Of a stretch of 64,000 nucleotides of DNA, positions 40,258 through 49,016 are shown in pieces. The stretch comes from Mitsuaria sp. GD03876 (GTDB lineage: Bacteria > Pseudomonadota > Gammaproteobacteria > Burkholderiales > Burkholderiaceae_C): contig NZ_JAOCCU010000001.1 in NCBI RefSeq assembly GCF_029840635.1, positions 186,001 through 250,000 on the forward strand, read 5' to 3'. Position 1 is the first letter of the stretch, and each line of letters begins with the position of its first letter. Below the pieces are notes generated by a model. That model worked only from the letters and a program-made list of their open reading frames with translations. It was not told the origin of the DNA and did not search any database. The position numbers and the translations under genes are program-made.

Positions 40258-40275
40258 GCTCCCGCAAGCGGGAGC
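40258..40275. terminator. Palindromic hairpin between convergent genes
   Basis: GCTCCCGC-AA-GCGGGAGC forms an 8-bp GC-rich stem in the 50-base gap between the convergent receiver and glycosyltransferase-like genes. There is no T-run, so bidirectional termination is possible but unproved. Confidence 0.4.
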
Positions 40276-40282
40276 AGCGGGG

Positions 40283-41095
40283 TTACTCCACCCAGTGCTG
40301 GGCGACCCAGGCGGGCGGCAGCACGAAGCTGCGCAGGTGGCGCCAGCGGTGCTTGACGCCGCCGGCGAAGGCCGCGCGGAAGTGGTCCCAGGGCTTCTCG
40401 TGCGGCGGATCCTCGGTGTTCCAGCGGCCCAGCATCACGTCGGCCGGGTTCGGGCCGCCGGGGAAGGTCACGATGCGCGCGCCGGCCGGCAGCCGGGCGG
40501 TGCGGAAGTAGCGCAGCGGGAACGGCGGCAGGCAGTGCAGCCGGAAATGGCGCGTCCACAGGTGCGGCCAGAACTTGATGCCGCCGGGCACCGACGCGGT
40601 CACCCAGTGCTGCTCGAAGCCATGCTTGTCGGCCACGGCCTGCGGGTTGGCGCGGAATTTCTCGATGATGTGCGGGTACTTGCCGACCGGGAAGCGGAAC
40701 ACCGAGGTCTGGCCCAGGCGCTGCATCGGCTTGGCCCAGTTGCGGGCCAGGATCACGTCGTCGGGGTTGCCGTAGCTGAAGTAGCCGTCGATGTTGTCGA
40801 CGATCACCGAGTCCAGGTCCACGAACAGCACCGGGCCGGACAGCCCGGTCTTCTCGCCCATGTCGGCGCTCCACATGACCAGCTTGCGCCACTTGCCCAT
40901 CGACCGCTTGGGCCATTCGCAGCCCAGCTCGGGCAGGTCGTAGGCGTCGACCTCGGGGCGCAGGCCCTCGGCGTTGTCGGTCAGGCAGACCAGGCGGAAA
41001 TCGCCGGTGATGTGCCGCCGCAGCATGCCGTACAGGCGGTTGACGTATTCAGGGCCGTAGGCGGTTCCCCACTTCACGCAGATCACTTGTTTCAT
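40283..41095 (-). CDS. Glycosyltransferase-like protein with DxD motif
   Basis: 270 residues. The N-terminal half is an alpha/beta fold with CLTDN, SMGKWRKLVMWS and VLFVDLDSVIVDNID; DLD is the metal- and sugar-nucleotide-binding DxD of GT-A transferases. NPDDVILARNWA and the GG-NPADVMLGRWNTEDPP end resemble proteins annotated as glycosyltransferases near polysaccharide loci. No signal or membrane segment. GGAG precedes the ATG. Acceptor and donor unknown, and no other cell-surface gene is beside it. Confidence 0.68.
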   Translation of the reverse strand: MKQVICVKWGTAYGPEYVNRLYGMLRRHITGDFRLVCLTDNAEGLRPEVDAYDLPELGCEWPKRSMGKWRKLVMWSADMGEKTGLSGPVLFVDLDSVIVDNIDGYFSYGNPDDVILARNWAKPMQRLGQTSVFRFPVGKYPHIIEKFRANPQAVADKHGFEQHWVTASVPGGIKFWPHLWTRHFRLHCLPPFPLRYFRTARLPAGARIVTFPGGPNPADVMLGRWNTEDPPHEKPWDHFRAAFAGGVKHRWRHLRSFVLPPAWVAQHWVE

Positions 41096-41309
41096 TGGGG
41101 CTCCCGCTCCTTATTCGTTGTCCCTGCTTCCGATAGGGAAGGGCGTCACTATACGCAGGTGTGTGTAACTGAATTGCAAACAAGGCTATCCCCTGGGTGA
41201 GGAGCGGCGCGCAAGGCCGGATGGGCGAATGGCGGATGAACGGCCGGGATATGCGGAAAGCCTGCTAGGACATGCCAGGAGCTTCGTTCCGGCCTGCCAA
41301 GCCGCTGCC

Positions 41310-41315
41310 TAGAGT
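41310..41315 (+). promoter_or_regulatory. -10 box (TAGAGT) for a leaderless tauD-type transcript
   Basis: TAGAGT preceded by TGCC ends 8 bases before the ATG at 41324, and no ribosome site lies between. The same box type and spacing stand before dsbD and the gene at 57606. Confidence 0.45.
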
Positions 41316-41323
41316 CGGCCGCC

Positions 41324-42277
41324 ATGACCACCCTCGCCGCGCCCTCCTCCGCCTCGCCGTCCGCCGCGCCCGTCGTTCCCGTCGCGTCGTTCTCGGCCGC
41401 CCTGTCCGACGACGCCCCGCCGCAGGACTTCGAGATCCGCGCCTTCGACGCGCCGCTGGGCGCCGAGGTGCTGGGCCTCGATCTCGCCCGGCCGCTGGAC
41501 GACCGGGACTTCGCCCGGCTGCACCGGGCGCACCTCGACCACCACGTGCTGGTGTTCCGCGACCAGCGCATCACCCCGGCCCAGCACATCGCGTTCAGCC
41601 GGCGCTGGGGCCCGCTGCAGATCCACGTGCTGCGCAACTTCCAGCTGCCCGGCCATCCGGAGATCCTGCAGGTCTCCAACGTTCGCGACGCCGAAGGCCG
41701 GCCGGTCGGCCTGGGCGACGCGGGCCAGTACTGGCATTCGGACCTCTCCTACAAGGAGCGCCCCAGCCTCGGCTCGCTGCTGCATGCGCAGGAGCTGCCG
41801 GCCGAGGGCGGCGACACGCTGTTCGCCAACCAACACCTGGCCTATGACGGCCTGCCGCTGGCGCTGAAGACGGCGATCGCCGGCAAGCGCGCCGAGCACA
41901 GCTACCTGGCCCGCTATGAGGAACTGCGCGCGCGCAACCCCTGGCGGCCGGCGCTGACGCCGGCGCAGATCGCCGAGGTGGCGCCGGTGTCGCAGCCGGT
42001 GGTGCGCACGCACCCGGAGACCGGGCGCCGCGCGCTGTTCGTCAGCGAGCACTTCACGACGCGCCTCCTGGACGTGCCCGAGGACGAAAGCCGCGACCTG
42101 CTCGCCCAGCTGTTCGAGCACTCGAGCCGCAAGAGCATCGTCTACCGCCACCGCTGGCTGCCGCACGACCTGGTGTTCTGGGACAACCGCTCGCTGCTGC
42201 ACCTGGCCGCCGGCTGCCCGGAGCACCTGCGCCGCCACCTCCACCGCACCACCATCGAAGGCGACGTCCCCGCATGA
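41324..42277 (+). CDS. TauD/TfdA-family Fe(II)/2-oxoglutarate dioxygenase
   Basis: 317 residues. The facial triad is visible: H138 and D140 in YWHSDLSYKE and distal H293 in WDNRSLLHLA, with an Arg farther on for 2-oxoglutarate. AEVLGLDLARPL and LHRAHLDHHVLVFRDQ are typical of the TauD N-terminus. Such enzymes hydroxylate taurine, alkyl sulfates or sulfonates to release sulfite or sulfate. The substrate-binding gene of an SsuA/TauA-type ABC transporter overlaps it by ATGA, which supports a sulfonate or sulfate-ester role. A Ser/Ala-rich N-terminal 35 residues lie outside the fold. Probably leaderless. Confidence 0.87.
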   Translation: MTTLAAPSSASPSAAPVVPVASFSAALSDDAPPQDFEIRAFDAPLGAEVLGLDLARPLDDRDFARLHRAHLDHHVLVFRDQRITPAQHIAFSRRWGPLQIHVLRNFQLPGHPEILQVSNVRDAEGRPVGLGDAGQYWHSDLSYKERPSLGSLLHAQELPAEGGDTLFANQHLAYDGLPLALKTAIAGKRAEHSYLARYEELRARNPWRPALTPAQIAEVAPVSQPVVRTHPETGRRALFVSEHFTTRLLDVPEDESRDLLAQLFEHSSRKSIVYRHRWLPHDLVFWDNRSLLHLAAGCPEHLRRHLHRTTIEGDVPA

Positions 42278-43308
42278 AGCTCCTTGCTCACCCCACCCGG
42301 CGTTCCACGATCCAGGCGCTGATGAGCGGCGCGCTGGCCGGCGCCCTGGCGCTGTCGGCGCTGCCCGCCCGCGCCGAAGGCCGGATCCGCATCGCCGAGC
42401 AATTCGGCATCGTCTACCTGCTGCTCAACGTCGCGCAGGACCAGCAGCTGATCGAGAAACACGGCAAGGCCGCCGGCGTCGACATCCAGGTCGACCGCGT
42501 GCAGCTCTCCGGCGGCCCGGCGATCAACGAGGCGCTGCTGTCCGGCAGCATCGACATCGCCGGCGCGGGCGTCGGTCCGCTGCTGACGCTGTGGGACAAG
42601 ACGCAGGGCCGCCAGAACGTGCGCGGCATCGCCTCGCTGGGCAACTTCCCCTATTACCTGACGAGCAGCAATCCGGCGGTCAAGACGATCGACGACTTCG
42701 GCGACAAGGACCGCATCGCGCTGCCGGCGGTGGGCGTGTCGGTGCAGTCGCGGATCCTGCAGCTGGCCTCGGCCAAGCGCTGGGGCGACGCGCAGTTCAA
42801 CAAGCTCGACCGCCTGCAGGTCGCCCTGCCGCATCCCGAGGCGACCGCGGCACTGATCAAGGGCGGCACCGAGATCAACGCGCACTTCGGCAATCCGCCG
42901 TTCCAGGAACAGGGGCTGGCCGCCAACCCGAACGTGCACATCGTGCTCAACAGCTACGAGGTGCTGGGCGGGCCGGCGTCGGCGACGGTGCTGTACACGA
43001 CCGAGAAGTTCCGGCGCGACAACCCGAAGACCTACCAGGCGTTCATCGGCGCGCTGGCGGAGGCGGCCGACTTCATCGCGAAGAACCCGGAGCGCGCGGC
43101 CGACATCTACATCCGCAACGAGAACTCCAAGGTGCCCAAGGAGCTGCTGCTGAAGGTGATCAGGAACCCGGAGGTGCAGTTCAAGATCACGCCGCAGAAC
43201 ACCTACGCGCTGGCGGCCTTCATGCACCGGATCGGCGCGATCAAGAACAAGCCGGCGTCGGCGCGGGATTACTTCTTCGACGACCCGCACAACGCGGGCG
43301 GGAGCTGA
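42274..43308 (+). CDS. ABC substrate-binding protein (SsuA/TauA/NitT type)
   Basis: 344 residues. Signal peptide (ALMSGALAGALALSALPARAEG), then the NMT1/SsuA-like fold with IRIAEQFGIVYLLLNVAQDQQLIEKHG, GGPAINEALLSGSIDIAGAGVGPLL and ALPAVGVSVQSRILQL. These proteins bind sulfonates, taurine, nitrate or thiamine precursors; the neighbouring dioxygenase points to an organosulfur compound. Lies between tauD-like and ATPase genes in one operon, overlapping the first by ATGA. Confidence 0.9.
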   Translation: MKLLAHPTRRSTIQALMSGALAGALALSALPARAEGRIRIAEQFGIVYLLLNVAQDQQLIEKHGKAAGVDIQVDRVQLSGGPAINEALLSGSIDIAGAGVGPLLTLWDKTQGRQNVRGIASLGNFPYYLTSSNPAVKTIDDFGDKDRIALPAVGVSVQSRILQLASAKRWGDAQFNKLDRLQVALPHPEATAALIKGGTEINAHFGNPPFQEQGLAANPNVHIVLNSYEVLGGPASATVLYTTEKFRRDNPKTYQAFIGALAEAADFIAKNPERAADIYIRNENSKVPKELLLKVIRNPEVQFKITPQNTYALAAFMHRIGAIKNKPASARDYFFDDPHNAGGS

Positions 43309-43310
43309 GC

Positions 43311-44159
43311 ATGAGCGCGGTGCTGGAGCGGCTTGACGCGCAGGACACCGTGCCGGCCGCCGAGGCCTGCCTGGCCTGCGAGGGGGTGGATGCCCGGGTC
43401 GACGCGTCGCGGGTGCGGTTGCGGGTGGACGGCGTCAGCCTCGACTACCGCGGCGAGCGCGGCATCGTGCGCGCCACCCACCGGGTCGGCTTCGACGTGC
43501 TGCCGGCCGAGCGTTTCGTGCTGCTGGGCGCGTCGGGTTGCGGCAAGTCGTCGCTGCTGAAGGCGGTGGGCGGCTTCGTCGCGCCGGCGGAGGGCCGGAT
43601 CCTCGTCGACGGCGTGCCGGTCAGCGGGCCGGGACCGGACCGCATCGCGGTGTTCCAGGAATTCGACCAGCTGCCGCCGTGGAAGACGGTGCTGGAGAAC
43701 GTGGCTTTCCCGCAGGTTGCGTCGGGCTCGGCGCCGCGCCAGGAGGCGCTGGAGCGGGCGCGCGACTGGCTGGCGCGCGTGGGCCTGGCCGACTTCGCGT
43801 CGGCGTATCCGCACCAGCTGTCGGGCGGCATGAAGCAGCGCGTGGCGGTCGCGCGGGCGCTGGCGATGAAGCCGCGGGTGCTGCTGATGGACGAGCCCTT
43901 CGCGGCGCTCGACGCGCTGACGCGCCGGCGCATGCAGGACGAGTTGCTCGCGCTGTGGGAGCAGGAGCGCTTCACGCTGCTGTTCGTGACGCATTCGATC
44001 GAGGAAGCCTTGCTGGTGGGTCACCGGGTGCTGGTGCTGTCGCCGCATCCCGGCCGGGTGCGCGCCGAGCTGAATGCGCAAGGCCTGACGGCGGCGCAGC
44101 GCGCGGCGCAGGCACAGCGAATCGAACGGTTGCTGTTCGGCGAGGAGCGTGCCGCATGA
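43311..44159 (+). CDS. ABC transporter ATP-binding protein (SsuB/TauB type)
   Basis: 282 residues. Walker A LLGASGCGKSS, Q-loop VFQEFDQLPPWKTVLENVAFP (DQLxPWxT is characteristic of SsuB/TauB/NrtD), signature LSGGMKQRVAVARALAMKP, Walker B LLMDEPFAALD and FVTHSIEEALLVGHRV. Two bases separate it from the binding-protein stop; it overlaps the permease start. The first 45 residues precede the domain and are unusual but open with a good start at 43311. Confidence 0.92.
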   Translation: MSAVLERLDAQDTVPAAEACLACEGVDARVDASRVRLRVDGVSLDYRGERGIVRATHRVGFDVLPAERFVLLGASGCGKSSLLKAVGGFVAPAEGRILVDGVPVSGPGPDRIAVFQEFDQLPPWKTVLENVAFPQVASGSAPRQEALERARDWLARVGLADFASAYPHQLSGGMKQRVAVARALAMKPRVLLMDEPFAALDALTRRRMQDELLALWEQERFTLLFVTHSIEEALLVGHRVLVLSPHPGRVRAELNAQGLTAAQRAAQAQRIERLLFGEERAA

Positions 44160-45088
44160 CCGTCACCGCGCTGCCGACGGCGCGGCCGCTGGAGCCGCCG
44201 CGGAATGGCGGTCCGTCGAGCGCCCTGCCGCTTGCCCCGCCGCCGCGTGAGGAGCGGGAGATCGCGCTCCCGGACTACGTGCCGCCCGAGGCCGCCTCGT
44301 CATCGCCGTGGCGTCGCGCGCTGGACTCGAGCGCCTGGCGCCAGGCGGCGTTGCTCGCGCTGCTGGCGGCGTCGTGGGAAACCGCCGCCCGGCTGGCTGA
44401 CAACGACCTGCTGCTGCCCACCTTCGGCGCCGCGGCGCGGGCGCTGTGGGAAGGCCTGGCGGGCGGCGAGCTGCTGCTCCGGGCCGGCCTGTCGCTGAAG
44501 CTGCTGCTGCAGGGCTACGCGCTGGGCGTCGTGCTGGCGTTGGGGCTGACGGCGCTGGCGACCTCGTCGCGCTGGGGCCGGGACCTGCTGTCGAGCCTGA
44601 CGGCGATGTTCAATCCGCTGCCGGCGATCGCGCTGCTGCCGCTGGCGCTGCTGTGGTTCGGGCTCGGCGCGGGGAGCCTGGTGTTCGTGCTCGTGCACGC
44701 GGTGCTGTGGCCGCTGGCGCTGGCGGCGTCGGCGGGCTTCGCGTCGGTGCCGGAGACGCTGCGGATGGCCGGCCGGAACTACGGCCTGACGGGACCGCGC
44801 TACGTCGCGCAGATCCTGCTGCCGGCGGCGCTGCCGTCGATCCTGTCGGGGCTGCGCGTGGGCTGGGCTTTCGCGTGGCGGACCCTGATCGCGGCGGAGC
44901 TGTTCTTCGGCGCCTCGTCGGGCCAGGGCGGGCTGGGCTGGTACATCTTCCAGAACCGCAATGAACTGCAGACCGATCGCGTCTTCGCCGGCCTGGCGCT
45001 GGTGATCCTGATCGGCTGGCTGGTCGAGCGGCTGGTCTTCAGCACCATCGAACGCGCGACGGTCAGGCGGTGGGGCATGCAGCGGTGA
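44156..45088 (+). CDS. ABC transporter permease (SsuC/TauC type)
   Basis: 310 residues. A proline-rich cytoplasmic N-terminus of about 60 residues precedes six membrane helices. The EAA loop is LRMAGRNYGLTGPRYVAQILLPAALPSILSGLR, and FNPLPAIALLPLALLWFG matches SsuC/TauC. The start overlaps the ATPase gene by ATGA. The last 26 bases overlap the convergent vapC gene. It completes a dioxygenase-binding protein-ATPase-permease operon for an organosulfur compound. Confidence 0.92.
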   Translation: MTVTALPTARPLEPPRNGGPSSALPLAPPPREEREIALPDYVPPEAASSSPWRRALDSSAWRQAALLALLAASWETAARLADNDLLLPTFGAAARALWEGLAGGELLLRAGLSLKLLLQGYALGVVLALGLTALATSSRWGRDLLSSLTAMFNPLPAIALLPLALLWFGLGAGSLVFVLVHAVLWPLALAASAGFASVPETLRMAGRNYGLTGPRYVAQILLPAALPSILSGLRVGWAFAWRTLIAAELFFGASSGQGGLGWYIFQNRNELQTDRVFAGLALVILIGWLVERLVFSTIERATVRRWGMQR

Positions 45089-45497
45089 GCGCGGCGGGCG
45101 CCGGCCGAGCCCCTCTTGGCGGTGCCTCGACATACGCGACACCGAGTCGTCCGGCCAACGCCGCCAGTCGCCTGTCGGCTGCCCAGAGTTGTGCCCCCGG
45201 GGTCTTGAGGGTCGACATCAACAGCGAGAGGTCGACCAGTCCGCAACCCTTGCCGAAGATGCGCTGCTCCTCGATCAGATCGATGACCTCATCGACGTCG
45301 ACAGGAGCGCTCAGTTCCAGATCCTCCAATGTGGCGAGCGCCGTGGCACGTGGCTCCGGCAGTGAGCCGCAGCGGAGCTCGCCAAGGATCATGGGATGAG
45401 CGAGGATCACGTCCAACTCGAGGAGCGCCAACAGCGATGGGTTGTGGCGACGGAAGTGGTCGATCCAGACGGAGGTGTCCACGACGACTTTCATCAT
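45063..45497 (-). CDS. vapC: VapC-type PIN-domain toxin
   Basis: About 144 residues. MKVVVDTSVWIDHF has D6, with E39 in LGEL, D88 in LVDLSLL and D107 in WAADRRL completing the four acids of a PIN ribonuclease, probably cutting tRNA or rRNA. The start codons at 45497 and 45494 (ATGATG) both overlap the vapB stop. The C-terminal ~20 residues (PPRGARPAPAALTAACPTA) are outside the domain and overlap the convergent permease gene by 26 bases. Distinct from the PIN toxin at 7857. Confidence 0.88.
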   Translation of the reverse strand: MMKVVVDTSVWIDHFRRHNPSLLALLELDVILAHPMILGELRCGSLPEPRATALATLEDLELSAPVDVDEVIDLIEEQRIFGKGCGLVDLSLLMSTLKTPGAQLWAADRRLAALAGRLGVAYVEAPPRGARPAPAALTAACPTA

Positions 45498-45697
45498 TGC
45501 AGCGCTTCCTCGTCCGCTGGATCTTGGCGGCGGCGCGGAATGTCCGGCAAGTGGGGCGCGATGCCGCCCATGGCCGCGAGGCGCAGCTGGGCCTGGCGGG
45601 CGATGAACCAGCGCAACGCCGTATTGATGAGTTGCTCGCGACTCATCGGCTCGTCCGCCACCTCGAGGGCGCGTTGATAGAGGGCTTCGTTGACCAT
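45494..45697 (-). CDS. vapB: VapB-type antitoxin
   Basis: 67 residues. VNEALYQRALEVADEPMSREQLINTALRWFIARQAQLRL is the ribbon-helix-helix-like start of the VapB antitoxins paired with this VapC type; the C-terminal third (GGIAPHLPDIPRRRQDP) would wrap around the toxin. The stop overlaps the vapC start by ATGA. The pair should bind its own promoter in the gap to 45846. Confidence 0.85.
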   Translation of the reverse strand: MVNEALYQRALEVADEPMSREQLINTALRWFIARQAQLRLAAMGGIAPHLPDIPRRRQDPADEEALQ

Positions 45698-46103
45698 GAC
45701 CGTCCTGTGGATGCGGTGGGAGGGGCGACAGATTGATCCTCGACACGCGGGTCGTCATTGACCCGTATCGATGCCGATCCCGTCGACGCCCACCGACTCC
45801 AGTCGTCGCGACCCCAAAAACAAACGCCCCGGCCGAAGCCGGGGCGCTGCTCGCATCGGATGACAAGGTTCAGTTCATGGCTGGGTCTTGAGGTCCCTCG
45901 TGCTAGACGACATGGACGAAGGGTAGGCCGCCCCCCGCGTCGCGGGAACGAATCGAAGCGGATAAGCTGCTGCGGCAACCGCGCTTGAGACTCTCCCTCG
46001 CCCGCCACCGCGGCGATAAGCTGCGCGGTTTGCCCGGCGCCGGCGCCATCCTTGCCGCGCCCGGGTCCGAGACCCACATCCCACCAGGATCGAAGGAGCG
46101 CGC
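45698..46103. other. 406-bp non-coding region between vapB and cystathionine beta-synthase
   Basis: No gene has family similarity. The vapBC promoter should lie between 45698 and 45820. A hairpin-terminator with a UUCG loop sits at 45825-45846 facing the minus strand, although no minus-strand gene lies to its right. The 10-mer GATAAGCTGC occurs at 45961-45970 and 46015-46024; each contains TAAGCT, a -10-like box also seen at 14119-14124, so two tandem promoters for the downstream gene are possible. A 12-codon frame (MSSSTRDLKTQP) lies on the minus strand before the hairpin. Confidence 0.5.
45825..45846 (-). terminator. Orphan UUCG-loop terminator facing vapBC
   Basis: On the minus strand CGCCCCGGC-TTCG-GCCGGGGCG is followed by TTTGTTTTTGGGG. 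A very stable hairpin with a T-rich tail. No recognisable minus-strand gene ends here, so it may terminate a small RNA or attenuate read-through into vapBC. Confidence 0.8.
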
Positions 46104-47528
46104 ATGAGTGCCACGGAGACGACTTCCACCGCCACCACCGCCGTCAACACCCCCCCGCGGTGGCCCGACCGCCCCGCCGTGCTGGACCTCATCGGCAACA
46201 CGCCGCTGGTCCCCGTCAACCGGCTCGACACCGGCCCCTGCCAGCTGTTCCTCAAGCTCGAGTCGCAGAACCCCGGCGGCTCGATCAAGGACCGCATCGG
46301 CCTGTCGATGATCGAGGCCGCCGAACGCGACGGCCTGCTGCCGCCCGGCGGCACCGTCGTCGAGGCCACCGCCGGCAACACCGGCCTGGGCCTGGCGCTC
46401 GTCGCGCGCGCCAAGGGCTACCGCGTCGTGCTCGTCGTGCCCGACAAGATGTCCGCCGAGAAGGTGCTGCAGCTCAAGGCGCTCGGCGCCGAGGTGCACA
46501 TCACCCGCTCCGACGTCGGCAAGGGCCATCCCGACTACTACCAGGACCGCGCCGCGCGCCTGGTGCAGGACCTGCCCGGCGCCTGGTACGCCGACCAGTT
46601 CAACAACCCCAACAACCCGCTCGCCCACGAGACCACCACCGGCCCCGAGATCTGGCAGCAGGTCGGCCACCGCGTCGACGCGCTGGTCTGCGGCGTCGGC
46701 TCCGGCGGCACGCTGACCGGGCTGTCGCGCTTCTTCGCCAAGGTGCGCCCGGGCCTGGACCTGGTGCTCGCCGATCCGGCCGGCTCCATCCTCAAGGACT
46801 TCGTCGAGAAGGGCAGCTACGGCGAGGCCGGCTCCTGGGCCGTCGAGGGCATCGGCGAGGACTTCGTGCCGCCGATCGCCGACCTCAGTGGCGTGCGCCA
46901 CGCCTACGCGATCACCGACGAGGAAAGCTTCTCCACCGCCCGCGACCTCTACCGCGCCGAAGGCATCCTGGCGGGCTCGTCCACCGGCACGCTGCTGGCC
47001 GCGGCGCTGAAGTACTGCCGCGCGCAGACCACGCCCAAGCGCGTCGTCACCTTCGTCTGCGACACCGGCACCCGCTACCTGTCCAAGGTCTACAACGACC
47101 CGTGGATGTTCGACCAGGGCCTGCTCAAGCGCGCCACCAAGGGCGACCTGCGCGACCTGATCGCGCGCCGCGCCGAGGACGGCGCCGTCATCAGCGTCAG
47201 CCCCGACGACACGCTCGCCACCGCCTTCTCCCGCATGCGCCAGGCCGAGGTCTCGCAGCTGCCGGTGCTCAAGGACGGCAAGCTCGCCGGGCTGCTGGAC
47301 GAGTCCGACCTGCTGGCCCAGATGCACATGGACGCGCGCCACTTCAAGGACAGCGTGGACAGCGCGATGAGTCATGATGTGCAGACCCTGCCTCCGGGCG
47401 CGCCGCTGTCCGAGCTGATCGCGCAGCTGCGCAAGGGCCTGGTGGCCGTGATCGCCGACGATCGCGGCTTCTACGGCCTCGTCACCCGATTCGACCTGTT
47501 GAACCACTTGCGAAAGGGCTTGTCATGA
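46104..47528 (+). CDS. Cystathionine beta-synthase with CBS domain pair
   Basis: 474 residues. PLP-dependent fold-type II enzyme: LIGNTPLVPVNRL, then K62 in NPGGSIKDR forms the Schiff base, EATAGNTGLGLA and GSGGTLTGLSRFF bind phosphate. Residues about 350-474 hold two CBS modules (VSPDDTLATAFSRMRQAEVSQLPVLKDG and MSHDVQTLPPGAPLSELIAQL), probably for adenosyl-ligand control. It condenses serine with homocysteine. AAGGAG precedes the ATG. Overlap with the next gene by ATGA makes a reverse transsulfuration operon. Confidence 0.93.
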   Translation: MSATETTSTATTAVNTPPRWPDRPAVLDLIGNTPLVPVNRLDTGPCQLFLKLESQNPGGSIKDRIGLSMIEAAERDGLLPPGGTVVEATAGNTGLGLALVARAKGYRVVLVVPDKMSAEKVLQLKALGAEVHITRSDVGKGHPDYYQDRAARLVQDLPGAWYADQFNNPNNPLAHETTTGPEIWQQVGHRVDALVCGVGSGGTLTGLSRFFAKVRPGLDLVLADPAGSILKDFVEKGSYGEAGSWAVEGIGEDFVPPIADLSGVRHAYAITDEESFSTARDLYRAEGILAGSSTGTLLAAALKYCRAQTTPKRVVTFVCDTGTRYLSKVYNDPWMFDQGLLKRATKGDLRDLIARRAEDGAVISVSPDDTLATAFSRMRQAEVSQLPVLKDGKLAGLLDESDLLAQMHMDARHFKDSVDSAMSHDVQTLPPGAPLSELIAQLRKGLVAVIADDRGFYGLVTRFDLLNHLRKGLS

Positions 47529-48727
47529 GCCAGTCCCCGAACAACGACAACCACCCCGACGACGCCGACCTGCGCTTCGACACGCGCGCGATCCACGGCG
47601 GCCAGCATCCCGACCCGCTGACCGGCGCGGTGATGCCGCCGATCTACGCGACCTCGACCTACCGCCAGCAGAGCCCCGGCGTGCACCAGGGCTACGAGTA
47701 CGGCCGCACCCACAACCCGACGCGCCAGGCCTATGAGCGCGCGATCGCCAGCCTGGAAGGCGGCGTGCAGGGCTACGCCTTCTCGTCGGGCCTGGCCGCG
47801 ATGGCCACGGTGCTGGACACGCTGGACGCGGGCTCGCACATCGTCGCGGGCGACGACCTCTACGGCGGCAGCTACCGGCTGTTCGAGCGCGTGCGCAAGC
47901 GCAGCGCCAACCTGCAGGTCACCTACGTCGACAGCAGCGACGCCGAGAACGTCCGCGCCGCGCTGCGTCCCGAGACCAAGATGATCTGGATCGAGACGCC
48001 CAGCAACCCGCTGCTGAAGCTGACCGACCTGGCCGCCGTCGCCAAGATCGCGCGCGAGCACGGCGCGCTCGCCATCGCCGACAACACCTTCGCCAGCCCG
48101 TGGTCGCAACGGCCGCTGGAACTGGGCTTCGACGCGGTGATGCATTCGGCCACCAAGTACCTGAACGGCCACAGCGACGTGATCTCGGGCGTGGTCGTCG
48201 TCGGCGGCGAGCCGCGCCAGGCGGCGCTGCGCGAGCAGCTCGAGTTCCTGCACAACGCCGTCGGCTCGATCGCCGGGCCCTTCGACAGCTTCCTCGCGCT
48301 GCGCGGCCTGAAGACGCTGGCGCTGCGCATGGCGCGCCACAACGAGAGCGCGCTGGAACTGGCCCGCTGGCTCGAGGCGCAGCCCAAGGTGCGCCGCGTC
48401 CACTACCCGGGCCTGGAAAGCCATCCGCAGCTCGCGCTGGCCCAGCGCCAGATGCGCGGCGGCGGCGGAATGATCAGCGTGCAGCTCGACACCGACCTGG
48501 CCGGCGCGCGCCGCTTCCTGGAACGCGTGAAGATCTTCTCGCTGGCCGAGAGCCTGGGCGGCGTCGAGAGCCTGATCTCGCTGCCCGCGCTGATGACGCA
48601 TGCGTCGATCCCGGTGGAGACGCGGGCGCGGCTGGGCATCACCGATTCGCTGGTCCGGATCTCGGCCGGCATCGAGGACGTCGAGGACCTGCGCGACGAC
48701 CTGAAGGCGGGCCTGGCCGCGATCTGA
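47525..48727 (+). CDS. Cystathionine gamma-lyase/synthase family PLP enzyme
   Basis: 400 residues of the Cys/Met metabolism fold type I family. YATSTYRQQSPGVHQGYEYGRTHNPTR binds PLP and substrate, K211 in HSATKYLNGHSDVISG is the PLP Lys, and the C-terminus has SLGGVESLISLPALMTHASIP. Operonic coupling to cystathionine beta-synthase argues for gamma-lyase, giving cysteine, 2-oxobutyrate and ammonia; gamma-synthase cannot be excluded. Together they would let the cell make cysteine from methionine-derived homocysteine. Confidence 0.92.
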   Translation: MSQSPNNDNHPDDADLRFDTRAIHGGQHPDPLTGAVMPPIYATSTYRQQSPGVHQGYEYGRTHNPTRQAYERAIASLEGGVQGYAFSSGLAAMATVLDTLDAGSHIVAGDDLYGGSYRLFERVRKRSANLQVTYVDSSDAENVRAALRPETKMIWIETPSNPLLKLTDLAAVAKIAREHGALAIADNTFASPWSQRPLELGFDAVMHSATKYLNGHSDVISGVVVVGGEPRQAALREQLEFLHNAVGSIAGPFDSFLALRGLKTLALRMARHNESALELARWLEAQPKVRRVHYPGLESHPQLALAQRQMRGGGGMISVQLDTDLAGARRFLERVKIFSLAESLGGVESLISLPALMTHASIPVETRARLGITDSLVRISAGIEDVEDLRDDLKAGLAAI

Positions 48728-48764
48728 TCCGACCCGCCGGACGAACCGGAGTCGCTCCGGATCG

Positions 48765-48805
48765 AACGCGCCGCGACCGGGAGGTCGGCGGCGCGTTCTG
48801 CTTTT
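48765..48805 (+). terminator. Terminator of the transsulfuration operon
   Basis: AACGCGCCGC and its inverse GCGGCGCGTT (48765-48774, 48788-48797) with an inner GACC/GGTC pairing form a long stem followed by CTGCTTTTCC. It lies 38 bases after the gamma-lyase stop. Confidence 0.75.
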
Positions 48806-49016
48806 CCGAACCGCTTTCCGCACAAGAAACGAAGTGACTCGTGAAGAATGCGTGAAGATGTGCGCGCCAAACGCGCGGCGAACCGAACCGGCAGGGGCAT
48901 GGACTGCACCCGGACCGGTCGACTCGCTGTCGAAAAAACCTTCGCTGGGACGTCGTTAACTTCCGTTTAAGCGAAGCTGGTTATCATCCCGGTTCGTCTT
49001 TTTCGGAGGCCCTGCC

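Noticed and set aside
45875-46414. Minus-strand frame of 179 codons upstream of the orphan terminator
   Set aside because: Most of it is antisense to cystathionine beta-synthase; no ribosome site or family similarity. Only the terminal short frame was noted as a possibility.
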